Origin: Malachius bipustulatus
Taxonomy: Eukaryota; Arthropoda; Insecta; Coleoptera; Melyridae
Assembly: GCA_910589415.1 (NCBI GenBank)
Contig: OU342636.1
Coordinates: 2,152,437 to 2,216,436 of the forward strand
Direction of reading: 5' to 3'
Length of the DNA: 64,000 nucleotides
Each line of letters opens with the position of its first letter. Within the stretch, counting starts at the first letter, position 1. Both the position numbers and the translations under genes were made by a program. This document shows positions 1 to 9,979 of the stretch, piece after piece. A model generated the notes under the pieces. It was not told where the DNA came from. It saw nothing but the letters and a program-made list of their open reading frames with translations, and made no database searches.

Positions 1-1104
1 AACGTTCGATGGCAGATTTGTAGACTTTGTCACGACAATATGGGACATTTTGATCTAGAGAAAACCTTGAGAAAAATTGAGGACAACTACTGGCTTACAG
101 GAATGAGAAAATTTGTCAAGAAGTATGTATCTTCATGTTTGAACTGCCAATATTACAAACCTCGTCCTGGAAAGAAACAAGGGTCGTTACACCCTATAGA
201 AAAGGTAGCTACACGTTTCTATATGTTACACATGGATCACGTAGGACCTTTTGTGACTAGCCGAAGGGGCAATAAATATTTACTGGTCATTGTTGATGCG
301 TTCACAAAATATGTGATAATCGAAGCAGTAAAAAGTACGAAAACACGATATGTAACAAAAACGTTGCTCGACATGTTTTATTTATTTGGAGTAGCAAAAA
401 GGGTAGTGACTGATAGAGGTACAGCATTTACGTCACAAACTTTTGAGACCTTCTGTAAGACTTACGGTATAAAGCATACTTTGAATGCTGTAGCAACTCC
501 CCGTGCCAATGGGCAATGCGAGAGGTACAACGGTACTATCTTACATGCTTTAGCAGCTACATCTGCAGATAACCCTGAAGACGAATGGGATAAGCCCATT
601 AAATCTATACAGAGCGCTATGAACTGCACTTACAATAAAAGTATTGGTGTCTCGCCACTTGAAGCATTGGCCGGATACAAACCATGTCATGTTGCTGAGT
701 CAAACATTTTGAGCGCAATTCAAGTGAGCTTGGATAGAATCGATTTAGCTGAACTGAGAGGTTCTATTAAGCAGCGAATTACCGAAGACCAGAAGATGCA
801 AAAAGAGAGGTTCGACAAGGCTCGAGCTGCCGCAAAGATTTATAAGCAAGGTGAACTAGTCATGGTTTCGAGCGCAGCACCTAGTACTGGCTCTAGTAGA
901 AAGCTTTTGTCAAAATTTAAGGGACCTTTCAGAGTTACAAATATTTTACCGAATGATCGCTATGAGGTTGAAGACCTACGAGAAGGACGTTCGAAATCTA
1001 AAACCGTGATGGCGGTTGACAAGATTAAGCCATGGGTCGTTTTAAGAGGTGAGAATAAGTTTAGTTGTGGACAACGGTCTACCACAGCTTATAAATGTAG
1101 TTGA
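1..1104 (+). CDS. Ty3/gypsy integrase, C-terminal part of pol (5' end outside window)
   Basis: Integrase of an LTR retrotransposon, which joins the cDNA to host DNA. The frame is open from base 1 and the first ATG is at 40. A zinc-binding H2C2 motif is visible: CHDNMGHF at bases 28-51, then SSCLNCQ with Cys 33 and 36 counted from that ATG. The catalytic triad is D66 (HMDHVGPF), D125 (VTDRGTAF) and E161 (NGQCERYN); the D-E spacing of 35 residues is classical. A GPF-type C-terminal module (KFKGPFRV) follows, as in gypsy integrases. No stop or frameshift is seen over 368 codons. The gag, protease, RT and RNase H parts lie upstream of the window. The downstream tandem repeat and putative LTR fit the 3' end of the same element. 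Confidence 0.93.
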   Translation, partial: NVRWQICRLCHDNMGHFDLEKTLRKIEDNYWLTGMRKFVKKYVSSCLNCQYYKPRPGKKQGSLHPIEKVATRFYMLHMDHVGPFVTSRRGNKYLLVIVDAFTKYVIIEAVKSTKTRYVTKTLLDMFYLFGVAKRVVTDRGTAFTSQTFETFCKTYGIKHTLNAVATPRANGQCERYNGTILHALAATSADNPEDEWDKPIKSIQSAMNCTYNKSIGVSPLEALAGYKPCHVAESNILSAIQVSLDRIDLAELRGSIKQRITEDQKMQKERFDKARAAAKIYKQGELVMVSSAAPSTGSSRKLLSKFKGPFRVTNILPNDRYEVEDLREGRSKSKTVMAVDKIKPWVVLRGENKFSCGQRSTTAYKCS

Positions 1105-1163
1105 CTTGACAAAACGATCATAAATTAAATATGAAACGACTAACACTTTGATCAATCCAAATT

Positions 1164-1464
1164 GGTTAGTATACGACTAACAATTTGACGAGCTTATGGT
1201 TGGTACATACGACTAACAACTTTATGACTTTATTTGGTTAGTATACGACTAACAATTTGACGAGCTTAAGGTTGGTACACGACTAACACTTGATGATTTT
1301 ATTTGGTTAGTATACGACTAACAATTTGACGAGCTTATGGTTGGTACATACGACTAACAACTTTATGACTTTATTTGGTTAGTATACGACTAACAATTTG
1401 ACGAGCTTAAGGTTGGTACACGACTAACAACTTGATGATTTTATTTGGTTAGTAACGACTAACA
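1164..1464. repeat. Higher-order tandem repeat downstream of gypsy integrase
   Basis: Units of about 34-38 bp carry the inverted word GTTAGTATACGACTAAC or a shortened relative such as GGTACACGACTAAC. Full palindromic units begin at 1164, 1236, 1305, 1377 and 1447. Distances 1164 to 1305 and 1236 to 1377 are exactly 141 bp, and 1305 to 1447 is 142 bp, so the array is a four-subunit (A-B-A-B') repeat present about twice. It lies between the integrase stop and the putative 3' LTR. Confidence 0.85.
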
Positions 1465-1782
1465 ACTGGATATGTTTATTGTTTGGTATACGACCAATAA
1501 TAAATCAATTATTAGTAGTTGCTGTTGCATTTTATGTTACTGAGAAAAAACTGGAATAATAATAATATGGTGAAAGCGAATAGTAATGAATCTATGAAAT
1601 GAAGATGAGACAGACTAGGTTGATTCACTTTTACATGGATATTTGAAGCTGAATTTATACAAAAGGAAGTGCCGTAATTCATATTATTATGATTCTTGTC
1701 CGTGTTGTTGATTTTGATGAATTATTTCAGATACAGATTAACGCCAATCCTGGGACAGAATTGGATCTACAGGATGGCCGAA

Positions 1783-1995
1783 TGTTAGAAACAGCTCATA
1801 AATTCGACTGGTCTGCAAAAACTAACTGACTGGTAGATAAGACCGGGTCGAATCACTCTGCCGCGACACGCTCACCGTGAAGCATTGATATATTTCAATA
1901 CTATTAATTGTCATTACTTATTATTACATTGTTCATTAAAATTCATTGTTTGGCTTAATTTGAGTCTATTTGGCTTTTTCTAAACTCCCCTAACA
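1783..1995 (+). repeat. Putative 3' LTR of the gypsy element
   Basis: Begins TGTTAGAAAC and ends CCCCTAACA, so the termini TGTTAG/CTAACA are inverted as in LTRs. It lies at the right place after the integrase. No convincing polypurine tract is seen immediately upstream, and the partner LTR is outside the window, so the boundaries are tentative. Confidence 0.4.
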
Positions 1996-2243
1996 ATAAA
2001 AAGCAAACACTATCGTTATAGTTATGTGATACCATGTGCTTTGCCAGTGGAGGTTGTTTAAATTTGACCGCCATTTCGATTTAAAGTTTGGAAAAAGGAC
2101 ACCCTATATCTCGGTAACGAAGCCTAGGAACCCATTTTTGTTTTAAATTTACAGTCTTTCTGAACATCCTCTACAACATCCTGTATTCCGTGTCCGCCAT
2201 TTCTGGATCACCTTGTATATCGTTGCAAAGAGAAAAAAAACTC

Positions 2244-3797
2244 TACAGGGTCAGTTTTTTTCAATGTTTAGTACAGGGATCTCGTAAACTACTGCAGTTA
2301 GAGGAACGGTTAAATGGGGAAAGAAGTGCAGTTTTATGAGCTTAATTCGAAACAGCTTTTGTTTTTTTAAAAATCTCCATGGCTTCCTAGATATTTAACA
2401 TAAAGTAAATTCCGCGGATTTCTTTACACCGAGATAGCAGTCTTATTATTGGGATTAGAGAAAAATCGTAAAGGAAAATATTTTAGACGATTTCATAGAC
2501 AATAAAACGGCGTTACAATTTTTTTTATTTGTTGTGTCATTTTTGAGCTATGACGTAAACTTGTGTTTTTTTAAATGTAAGTCATAGTTGGCTATGACAT
2601 CATTCGATATGTCTTTTTTTTCTAAACACAACGATATAAAACTCGATATCGTTTTTTCTGCAAATAAAAAAGTTAGGACGGTTTTTAATTTTATTTCCTC
2701 AACTTAATTAGGCGACCATGTAAGCATAACTGATAGGCCTCAGTTGAATTTGAAATTATACATAGATATTTTTGCAGAATAATTTGTAATCCTCTATGCA
2801 AACAATTATTATACTTAATTAACTAGAAATTTTCTAATAGCCATCTAGTAACTCTAGAAAATATTATGAAACATTTGAATATAAAAGGTTAACGATGATT
2901 AAAATATCTGCGAAAATATTGTTCCGCAGCCCTGACAGCATTCTTTTGACACTGAATATAACATTCTATCATATCACGCTTCTCTTGGTTGGAAAACTCC
3001 ATACTAGTAATTCACCTTGCAGGTTATACGATTTAAGAACTTCTGCAAAACCTGACTTCATACTTAAAGTTCAATGGAAATTATAAGCCTCAGTAACTAA
3101 CTGTCAAATTTTATAGTTTCACTGTTTCTGTTACTGTTGCTAAGCAACCGTCACATTTTGATATGAATATTTAGTCTAAAGTTCTACAGCGTAGGTAGGT
3201 ATATTGTTACAAGATTTTTGAAAGATTAGAATTAAAATTAATATTTTTTTTTAAGTTCTCGAGCTATCCCGTTGAACTATTAATTCATATAAGATTTTAA
3301 ATTCAAAATTAACTATAAATTCAGCGCCTATACCACGTATTTGAGGAAATAAAATTAAAAACCGTCCTAACTTTTTTATTTCCCGAAAAAACGATATCGA
3401 ATTTTATATCGTTGTATTTAGAAAAAAAAGACATCGAATGATGTCATAGCCAACTATGACTTACATTTAAAAAAACACAAGTTTACGTCATAGCTCGAAA
3501 ATGACACAACAAATAAAAAAAATTGTAACGCTGTTTTATTGTCTATGAAATCGTCTAAAATATTTTCCTTTACGATTTTTCTCTAATCCCAATAATAAGA
3601 CTGCTATCTCGGTGTAAAGAAATCCGCGGAATTTACTTTATGTTAAATATCTAGGAAGCCATGGAGATTTTCAAAAAAACAAAAGCTGTTTCGAATTAAG
3701 CTCATAAAACTGCACTTCTTTCCCCATTTAACCGTTCCTCTAACTGCAGTAGTTTACGAGATCCCTGTACTAAACATTGAAAAAAACTCACCCTGTA
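2244..3797. mobile_element. Foldback element with about 458-bp inverted arms, CAGGGT ends, TA target
   Basis: The left arm 2244-2702 and right arm 3341-3797 are near-perfect inverted copies: TACAGGGTCAG outside, CCTCAA/TTGAGG at the inner edge. The ends read TA-CAGGG and CCCTG-TA, which fits the TA duplication of Tc1/mariner. The 638-bp centre has only a 63-codon frame with no recognisable similarity. No transposase is present, so this is a non-autonomous element. Confidence 0.85.
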
Positions 3798-4440
3798 TTT
3801 AATTAGATTCATGGCCCACTATATGACTTCAATTTAAAAAAATGCAACTTTATGTTATAACCGACATAATGAAAAAAGATATTCAAAATCTGTTAAGGCC
3901 ATTCCATTCTAATCAAAAAAGTGCCTGAAGAATGTGCAAATGTCTTTTTATCCTACCCCATAAGAAAATTGAACTTTCTCGACTGCATGCCCCCGGAGAA
4001 AGTGCCACTTTTCCTGCCTAGGCGGTAAAATTATTTTTATATTTTCACGCTAGAGGGCCACCCAATTGCAATTGAAATGCTATTTCCAGAAGGAACCAAT
4101 AGCAAGCAAGCTAGCTGCACAGAATAGATTAGTCTAATTCTGTGCTAGCTGTTTGTCAATCTGTCAATGTCAATAGACCAGCAAGACCCAGCAAATTAAA
4201 AATTAATTATTGAAGATTTTGATGATTTAAACTTACTGATGTCAAATTTATCCAAACAAGGAATTTCGTTCAATAATACTTGTAATATTCAAAATCTTCA
4301 CTATTAATGTTATCCATAAATATAAATAAATAAATTACTGATTGTAATTTAACTAATCTACGCTTACTGATACTAATGTATTAAGCAAACATAAATGTAG
4401 GTATTCAATAAATTTTCTTTCAAAACAAATTTTTTACAAA
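3798..4440. other. AT-rich interval, nothing recognised
   Basis: No reading frame of note and no terminal repeats. A short stretch near 4095-4150 has TAGCTGCACAGAAT and ATTCTGTGCTAGCTG facing each other, a small hairpin of unknown meaning. Confidence 0.5.
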
Positions 4441-5115
4441 AAAAAAAACCTTCTTGCGCATCAATCGCAGAAATAGTGTATTTTTATGCGATTCAATAAT
4501 AAATATTTTCTTCCTATTTTTTTTTATAATGAATTTAATGAAAAATAATCCGATTTTTTTTTGGGAAAACTCCACCTACGTACAAAAAAAAAAGAATGAT
4601 CCTCTCGTGGATGCGAACCCGCTCCAACAGTTAGCTAGTCAAGGATGTAACAAACTGAGCCACACGGTGCGTTTCGAATTTGTAGTGATGTTGATATATG
4701 TAGTACGTCAGGTACCTACATCTACTCATTTTATTTTTTAAACTGGTCATATCTTAGTTATTAAAAAACCAATTTGAATTCTTTTTTCACCTGCATGTAG
4801 GTGATTTAATTGTCGTTGCGATTGCTCTTCTAATTTTCAGAACCATTCATAATTGAATGTGAAAAAAAATAAAAAAGAAATTGCGAACCATTTCATCGAT
4901 TTAATAATTTTATATAAGTGTAAGCTAATTTTGCACAAGCGAAAAACTTTTTTATCTTTCGTTTAAAGTGCTACATTAATCGAGGCGAATTGAAGCTAAG
5001 ACATCAAATTATATGTTAAAGCAAAAAAAATGGAAAATTTCGGTTCAACTTCTTCAAAAATGGACTCATAAACGGTTATAGAATTGACACATTTTCACCC
5101 TTTTTCCTACCCATG
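4441..5115. repeat. Interspersed repeat K, copy 1
   Basis: From CCTTCTTGCGCATCAATCG to about CCTTTTTCCTACCC the sequence recurs at 9297-10436, where another insertion interrupts it. Its first 80 bp recur more divergently near 7379. It contains a tRNA-like segment on the minus strand, so it may be a SINE or a composite that captured one. No coding capacity was recognised. Confidence 0.8.
4601..4668 (-). other. tRNA-like segment (A and B boxes) inside repeat K
   Basis: Read on the minus strand there is an A-box-like TGGCTCAGTTTG (4662-4651) and, 30 nt on, a B-box-like GGGTTCGCATCC (4620-4609). This is normal tRNA spacing. The second copy of K keeps both boxes with different bases between them. 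I see no credible cloverleaf, so this is read as a SINE-type internal Pol III promoter and not a tRNA gene. Confidence 0.5.
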
Positions 5116-5369
5116 TTTGATGCAATTTGTTCTTGTTTTTTTCCGCCATCTCATCTTCATAAAAGATAGGAACAACATGTGTGAATTCGTTGTTTTTTAA
5201 TCTAAGTTTTAAATAATTTTAATTGTTTTATCCGATGTAATCTTCAACTATCCTGATCATCCAAGGATAGATCATCTCTCTAATGATGTAGTCACCGAAT
5301 TGTCAGTAGATTATTTTTCTCTCCTGAGTAATTATGCAGTTTTATATAAATTTTAACCTCACCATTCTT

Positions 5370-5602
5370 GTAAGTACCTATCTCGTAATTAATTGGTATT
5401 TTTGTATTTTATAATTTGATTTTATGATACTATTACTCCTCAGTATTGTTTTTAGACCTTGATAATGGAGGAAATTAACTCCGAAACGTTGGTTCAAGAA
5501 TAAAAGAGTCCACAAAAAATTGTCGCTGTTTTAATGAGCCGTAACTGCCCTTAAATTTCACCAAATTTCGTGTTTCAACGAGTAACGGCGTTACTTCTTG
5601 TG

Positions 5603-5606
<4 letters not shown>
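5370..5606 (+). mobile_element. Penelope-like element, 3'-terminal fragment
   Basis: Homologous to the terminal region of the larger Penelope copy at 10915-11160. Both share TAGACCTTGATAATG, then GAAACGTTGGT, an AATAAAAGAGT stretch and a terminal ACTTCTT motif. Only the non-coding tail survives. It abuts a (TA)n run at 5607, just as the larger copy is flanked by TA-rich sequence. Confidence 0.7.
5457..5492 (+). other. Hammerhead-like motif of Penelope terminal repeat (degenerate)
   Basis: CTTGATAATG, a short stem GGAG/CTCC, then GAAACG. Penelope pseudo-LTRs are known to carry hammerhead ribozymes with a CUGAUGA...GAAA core; here the first core box is altered. The stem is kept, with different bases, in the copy at 11043-11080. 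Catalytic activity is doubtful. Confidence 0.4.

Positions 5607-5655
<49 letters not shown>
5607..5655. repeat. (TA)n microsatellite
   Basis: About 24 TA units between the Penelope tail and repeat X. A similar run of about 11 units separates the 5' end of the other Penelope copy from repeat X at 12963. Confidence 0.97.
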
Positions 5656-5657
<2 letters not shown>

Positions 5658-5792
5658 TGGGCAGGTGAATTTTGGAAAACCACTTTTTCGTGATCTGGGG
5701 GTCATGATCGGTGGACATTTGATGAGTTTGGGTGATTTTCGAAAAGTGATGTCGTCCTCAATAGTGTATTTTTTTGTTAAAAAATACACTAA
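5656..5792. repeat. Repeat X, copy 1, ending in a 12-bp-stem hairpin
   Basis: Starts CGTGGGCAGGTGAATTTTGG and ends in a hairpin (AGTGTATTTTTTT...AAAAAATACACT). The same 135 bp recur at 12985-13120, and the last 45 bp at 23655-23699. Unknown family. A (TTA)n run follows at about 5797. Confidence 0.85.
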
Positions 5793-6254
5793 AAAATTAT
5801 TATTATTATTATTATTTTGTGTAGGATAAAAAATTATGTGTAAACCATGGCGGTAAAGTGTCTTTTCAGGCCTCAAGAAGTGGCCAGCAAGAAAGATATC
5901 GACATTTATCGATATCGTGAAAAATCGTACTTTTCATTATAGCTCGAAAACAAAAAAAGATAGCGAGTTCCGGTTTTCACCATTGAGTTCCTCTCAAAAA
6001 ACGCGATAGAGAATGTGCCATCCATTTTTCGATAGCTCTTATAGTTACCGAGATCTCCTATTAGGTTGTCCAAGATGCTGTCAAAATGGATTCAATATGG
6101 CCGCCTGTAGAACTGAACAGCTCTTATTGAAAGTGGTGTGGATTATTAAGATAACATTATTTGTTTATTTCTTTTTTATATACTTAAAAGTTGAAGCCTT
6201 TTAAAAGGTCATATACAATCTCTTATTCCCTATTAAATTGGTTTTGGGTTAAAA

Positions 6255-7187
6255 ATGCCTACCGCCTGCTGTTGTGTTGTAATAAAGTGTGGAATCCGTG
6301 GAGATCGCGATTTTGAGCATCGCAAAGATCTCAATGAACTTTCTAAAAAAGACGTGTGAAATGGCTTCAAGCAATTAGAAGATCTGATTTATCAGAAACA
6401 ACCTAATATGCCAGGGTTTGCAGCAAACATTTTTTGTCTGGTAAGCTGATACTGATACGCATTTATGTAATAATATGTACCTACCTACCTACCTAATCGG
6501 ATATTTTTTCCTGTAGATGTAAATGGACCCCCCGTTATGCAATAGGGAACCAACTGACATTCTGCGAAAAAATGAGATAATTTGTATTTCTAGCTCAACT
6601 AGGGTTCTAAACGTTTTGCAATAGAGGAGCCAAGTGTTGGAGCTCTGCTTACACCATCTATTGATCACATGCACCAACTGAAAAATTTAGAAGGCATGTA
6701 GGTACTACATTTTTACTACATCAGTAATTTCTCATTTAACTCAGTTGTATTTCTGTTGGTTGGTTCCCTTATTGCAAAAGGGGGTCCAAATGCAATGTTA
6801 TAACGATGATAAAAAAATACTCTGTTCACTTCAAATTCTTGATTTCGATATTTAAATTTTAGGAAAACCATCAGCATTAGTTGATGAAAATTGAAAACGA
6901 TCCTGACAGGTTTCCTTCTTTGGCCATGGGATATAATAACTCAGATGTTGCTTTAAAAAGGGCTAAAGATGATCTGCTCAGAAAGAATACAATACAGAGT
7001 TGAGAAAAGAAGAAAAAGTTCAAAATGAGAGTATTTCGGAGGTACTTAATTTGTGATATTTTTTGAGTTTATTTATTTATTAATTTCGTTAACTTGAGAG
7101 TTTTTATGTACCTAGGTGACAAATCATGGAGAGTCCTCCAGTAGTGCTGTCGCCAATCTGCAAGATGATGCTGCTGGCAGAAAGTGA
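6255..7187 (+). pseudogene. THAP-domain protein, three exons, frameshifted
   Basis: THAP domains are C2CH zinc-binding DNA-binding modules found in P-element transposase and related proteins. Exon 1 (6255-6440) starts MPTACCVVIKCG, supplying the first cysteines. After a one-base frameshift near 6345 it reads KRRVKWLQAIRRSDLSE, a stop codon, then ARVCSKHFLSG, the C-x2-H half. The donor GTAAGC at 6441 and acceptor AG at 6861-6862 join in phase to give S-G-K-P-S. Exon 2 (6863-7041) encodes a charged region with stops; donor GTACTT. Exon 3 (7116-7187) encodes VTNHGESSSSAVANL and a TGA. Clean splice sites show that a functional gene existed. Whether it was a transposon gene or a captured host gene is open; its place inside inverted repeats favours transposon cargo. 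Confidence 0.75.
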
Positions 7188-7189
7188 TA

Positions 7190-7866
7190 AAACAGATTCA
7201 AACCATCTCTGTTCTGTACAGGAGATGACATAACACAAATGTTACCTACTGTCTTCTAGTGGCCTAGATATTCAGGGTTGGTGTCCTTTTCTTTTTACGA
7301 AAGTTTTTTTTTTAATTGTTAAATATTTATCTGTTATTTTATTCCAACTTAATTTAATTATGACTTGAAGTTGCGTTAAAAACCTTTCGCACATCAATCT
7401 CATAAATACAGTATTCTTATGCGTTCATTCAATTTTGAATACTTTCACCGTTTTTTAAATTGGCTTTCTGAATTTTTTAGTGACACGATCATATTAGTAC
7501 TATAGTATTATTAAAGTTACCTACTGTAAAAATTTCAGTCTCCAATAAATTAATATATAAAATAATAATTGTGTTTTTATAAAACTGTAATTTTATTGAC
7601 AACTTTGTAATGAGCACCAGCTTATGTTACAATAAATTATATTATGTTCATTATAATAAATAAAATGTATGTTTCTGAAGTTGTTGATTTTTCTACAATT
7701 GATATGTTATCCCCATGCTGAAGCTATTATGAAGTTTCATAAACTCAAAATAATTCTTAAAAACATTTATCAAGATTATAATAAAGCTTTAAAAACACAA
7801 TTATAAAAGATATACCTATAAAATTTATAATAGTACATTAATAAAATTAGTTGATAATGTAAGGGA
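7190..7866. repeat. Mostly non-coding interval with a divergent fragment of repeat K
   Basis: Between the two convergent genes of element T. At about 7379-7460 ACCTTTCGCACATCAATCTC and TTATGCGTTCATTCAAT resemble the first 80 bp of repeat K. The rest is AT-rich with no frame of interest. Confidence 0.5.
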
Positions 7867-8572
7867 TTATGGTAGGAGTGATAATGGTGATTGACCTTCA
7901 ATGGCAGGAATTTCGTCAACAGAATAAGACGGCTTTTCTACATTGGATTTTTTATTTAATTCCATTTCACTAAGTCGAACAATTGGAACTTCTGATATTT
8001 TTGGAACGTTCCATGCTGCCACAGCATCTGTACACGATGAGATGGTTTTTGTTCTGTGATTATGCTCCACTGTGAACAGCAAAGCAGCAACATGACTACA
8101 AACTTCAGAGAGCCCAGCCATGCAGGTGCAATGGCCACAATTTATGGCACCGTCTTCTTCACAGATAATTCAAGCAAGCAAGGCGGTTTGTTCATTCGTT
8201 GAGAATGCTTTACCCTAAACAAAAAACAATACATTAATAAAAACAAGTTAATGATCAAGATATTTTATTGCTATGGGTCATAGGATAGTATTTTAATTTT
8301 ACCTTTCCAATGAAGATCACACATGATTAGCAATTTGCTTCAATCCCATTAAATGCAAAAGCCTGCACTTGTAGCCGCTTAAACTTTTATAAGCCTTCGT
8401 TTTCTTTTGTATAAAAACTGTGTGGCTCAACACTAAATACGACACGATGTCTGGTGCAGAAGCAAGTGGTCCAGGATCCTCTGGAGTTAAGAAAAATGGA
8501 TCAACGCCGTTCAAGATCCTAATTTTTTCTTTATAGCGAACCATAATGTCGGAAGCACCACTTTCTAAAGAT
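7867..8572 (-). pseudogene. SWIM zinc-finger protein, two exons, damaged
   Basis: Exon 1 runs 8572 to 8304 on the minus strand: YKEKIRILNGVDPFFLTPED, then PDIVSYLVLSHT and AYKSLSGYKC. A frameshift follows near 8370, then a stop codon, then FIGK before a GTAAAA donor. Exon 2 (8214-7867), after a TTTAG acceptor, has GKAFSTNEQTALLA, a TGA where tryptophan is expected, and CGHCTCMAGLSEVCSHVAAL. The last is a classical SWIM signature (CxC...CxH) with Cys-Thr-Cys and Cys-Ser-His. SWIM domains bind zinc and occur in MULE transposases and in a family of invertebrate proteins of unclear role with this same N-terminal pattern. No catalytic domain is left. The gene converges on the THAP gene of the same element. 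Confidence 0.75.
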
Positions 8573-8842
8573 AACAGGTAATCATACTTTCCTTAGTAAC
8601 ATCATTGTTATTGTAACTGACAAGCACACACACTGAATAACAGTAAACTTAAGATATAGCTCGATGTTCGAATTGATTATTTCGAAATGTTATAAATAAA
8701 ATAAAACTTCTCTAATTGCCGCGTGCTGACTGTTCTGGTTCGATGATTTGCGTTTGTGTTTCTACAGGCCGCCATTTTGACAGTTGAAAGGTCACGTGTT
8801 CTGGACAACCTAATAGAAACATCCAAATTTGCCCACCCTGTA

Positions 8843-9033
8843 CACTGACATCAGATAAATAACATATACCTACCAAAAAAAATTGGAAAATTACATGCTG
8901 AAACGAAAATATTTGGCTTAAAATTGTTAAAAACCATCAGAATTATATTTATTATAATTATTACAAGGTGTTGCACGCGCAGCTCTCTTGTCTTCTATTT
9001 CATTCCCAGTAATAATCCCAGTATTCTCTTATT
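8843..9033. other. Spacer between element T and the next element
   Basis: Short AT-rich sequence with no recognised feature. Confidence 0.5.
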
Positions 9034-9602
9034 AGGTGCGTTCAACGGGAGGGAGCGATCCGGAGCGATTGGTCATGATCGCTACCAATCATTTTGCGTT
9101 CAACGACACTAAGCGCTCCGTATCGCTACGTATCATATGGTAGCGGAGAATTTTAACGCTCTCTAGCGCTACTTTATAAAATTAAGGCGGCAATCGTTCG
9201 AATTTGAAGTGTGGTGTGCATCATCATCAGTCTTTGTTACCTCTTGCAGAATTAGTGCCCTAATAATCTGTCTATGCATTTTTCCTGCCACAAATCAAAA
9301 AAACCTTCTTGCGCATCAATCGCAGAAATAGTGTATTTTTATGCGATTCAATAATAAATATTTTCTTCCTATTTTTTTTTTTATAATGATAATTTAACTC
9401 ATGTATTAAAAATGACATAAGGAATGGTGTTTTTGTCACTTTGACATCGGATAAAGTTAGCCCTAACTTTGCATCTGGATAAAATGTAAGCTAGCTTTTT
9501 AGACGCAAAATCAAGTAAGTAGTTACCAAGGTGATATTAATTGACAAATTAATAAACGTCATTTATTAAATAAATTTTGTTATTCGTTAAATTATCTCCC
9601 TA

Positions 9603-9825
9603 AATTACACACGAGCTTATATTTTTTATCCGGATAAAGATGCACTTTTAAACTCAAATTTGTTTTTTCTTTGGCAATTCAACTCGTCAAATTGTCAGAT
9701 AAAACGACTCGTCCTTCGGACTCGTCGTTTTATCAGACAATTTGACTCGTTAAATTGCCAATAAAAAACAAATTTTCGTTAAAACTGCATCTTTATCCGG
9801 ATAAAAAATAAGCTCTCGTGTAATT
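9603..9825. repeat. Foldback hairpin with about 100-bp arms
   Basis: AATTACACACGAGCTTAT at the left and ATAAGCTCTCGTGTAATT at the right. The arms pair through ATCCGGATAAAGATGCA and its complement down to a near-palindromic centre, ACGACTCGTCC/GGACTCGTCGT. It lies inside the sequence interrupting repeat K. A self-complementary MITE without genes. Confidence 0.75.
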
Positions 9826-9908
9826 ACCCCCGAATATAATGAAAAAATAATCCGATTTTTTTTTGGGAAAACTCCACCTACCTACCAAAAAAAAAAAAAA
9901 GAATTATA

Positions 9909-9979
9909 TCATCTCGTGGTTTCGAACCCACACCAACAGTTTACTAAACATCGGTGTAATGAACTGAACCACAGTGGGT
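9909..9979 (-). other. tRNA-like segment in repeat K, copy 2
   Basis: Minus-strand A box TGGTTCAGTTCA (9972-9961) and B box GGGTTTCGAACC region (9929-9918, read GTTCGAAACC). Same spacing as in copy 1. Selection or common descent has kept both boxes although the intervening bases differ. Confidence 0.5.

Larger units (their letters stand above)
6045..8842. mobile_element. Element T: inverted ends enclosing convergent THAP and SWIM gene remnants
   Basis: The stretch 6060-6113 (CTATTAGGTTGTCCAAG ... GGCCGCCTGTAGAA) and 8757-8822 (TTCTACAGGCCGCCATTTTG ... GGACAACCTAATAG) are inverted copies. The right end finishes CCCACCCTGTA, the CAGGGTG-type end seen on other elements here; the equivalent outer left end is not recognisable. 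Inside are a three-exon THAP gene on plus (6255-7187) and a two-exon SWIM zinc-finger gene on minus (8572-7867), both damaged. No DDE transposase was recognised. The call as a single mobile element rests on the inverted flanks. Confidence 0.55.

Noticed and set aside
1164..1464. CRISPR-like array of repeats
   Set aside because: Spacers are also repeated, the unit is a 141-bp higher-order tandem, and the context is a eukaryotic LTR element.
2895..3086. 63-codon frame in the centre of the foldback element
   Set aside because: Length expected by chance, no motif, and no counterpart elsewhere.
4601..4668. Functional tRNA gene on minus strand
   Set aside because: A and B boxes are present, but no credible acceptor stem or full cloverleaf, and the segment is part of a dispersed repeat.
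5475..5876. 133-codon minus-strand frame with an Ile-Tyr run
   Set aside because: It is the translation of the (TA)n run and repeat X; the same leader appears before the Penelope frame for the same reason.
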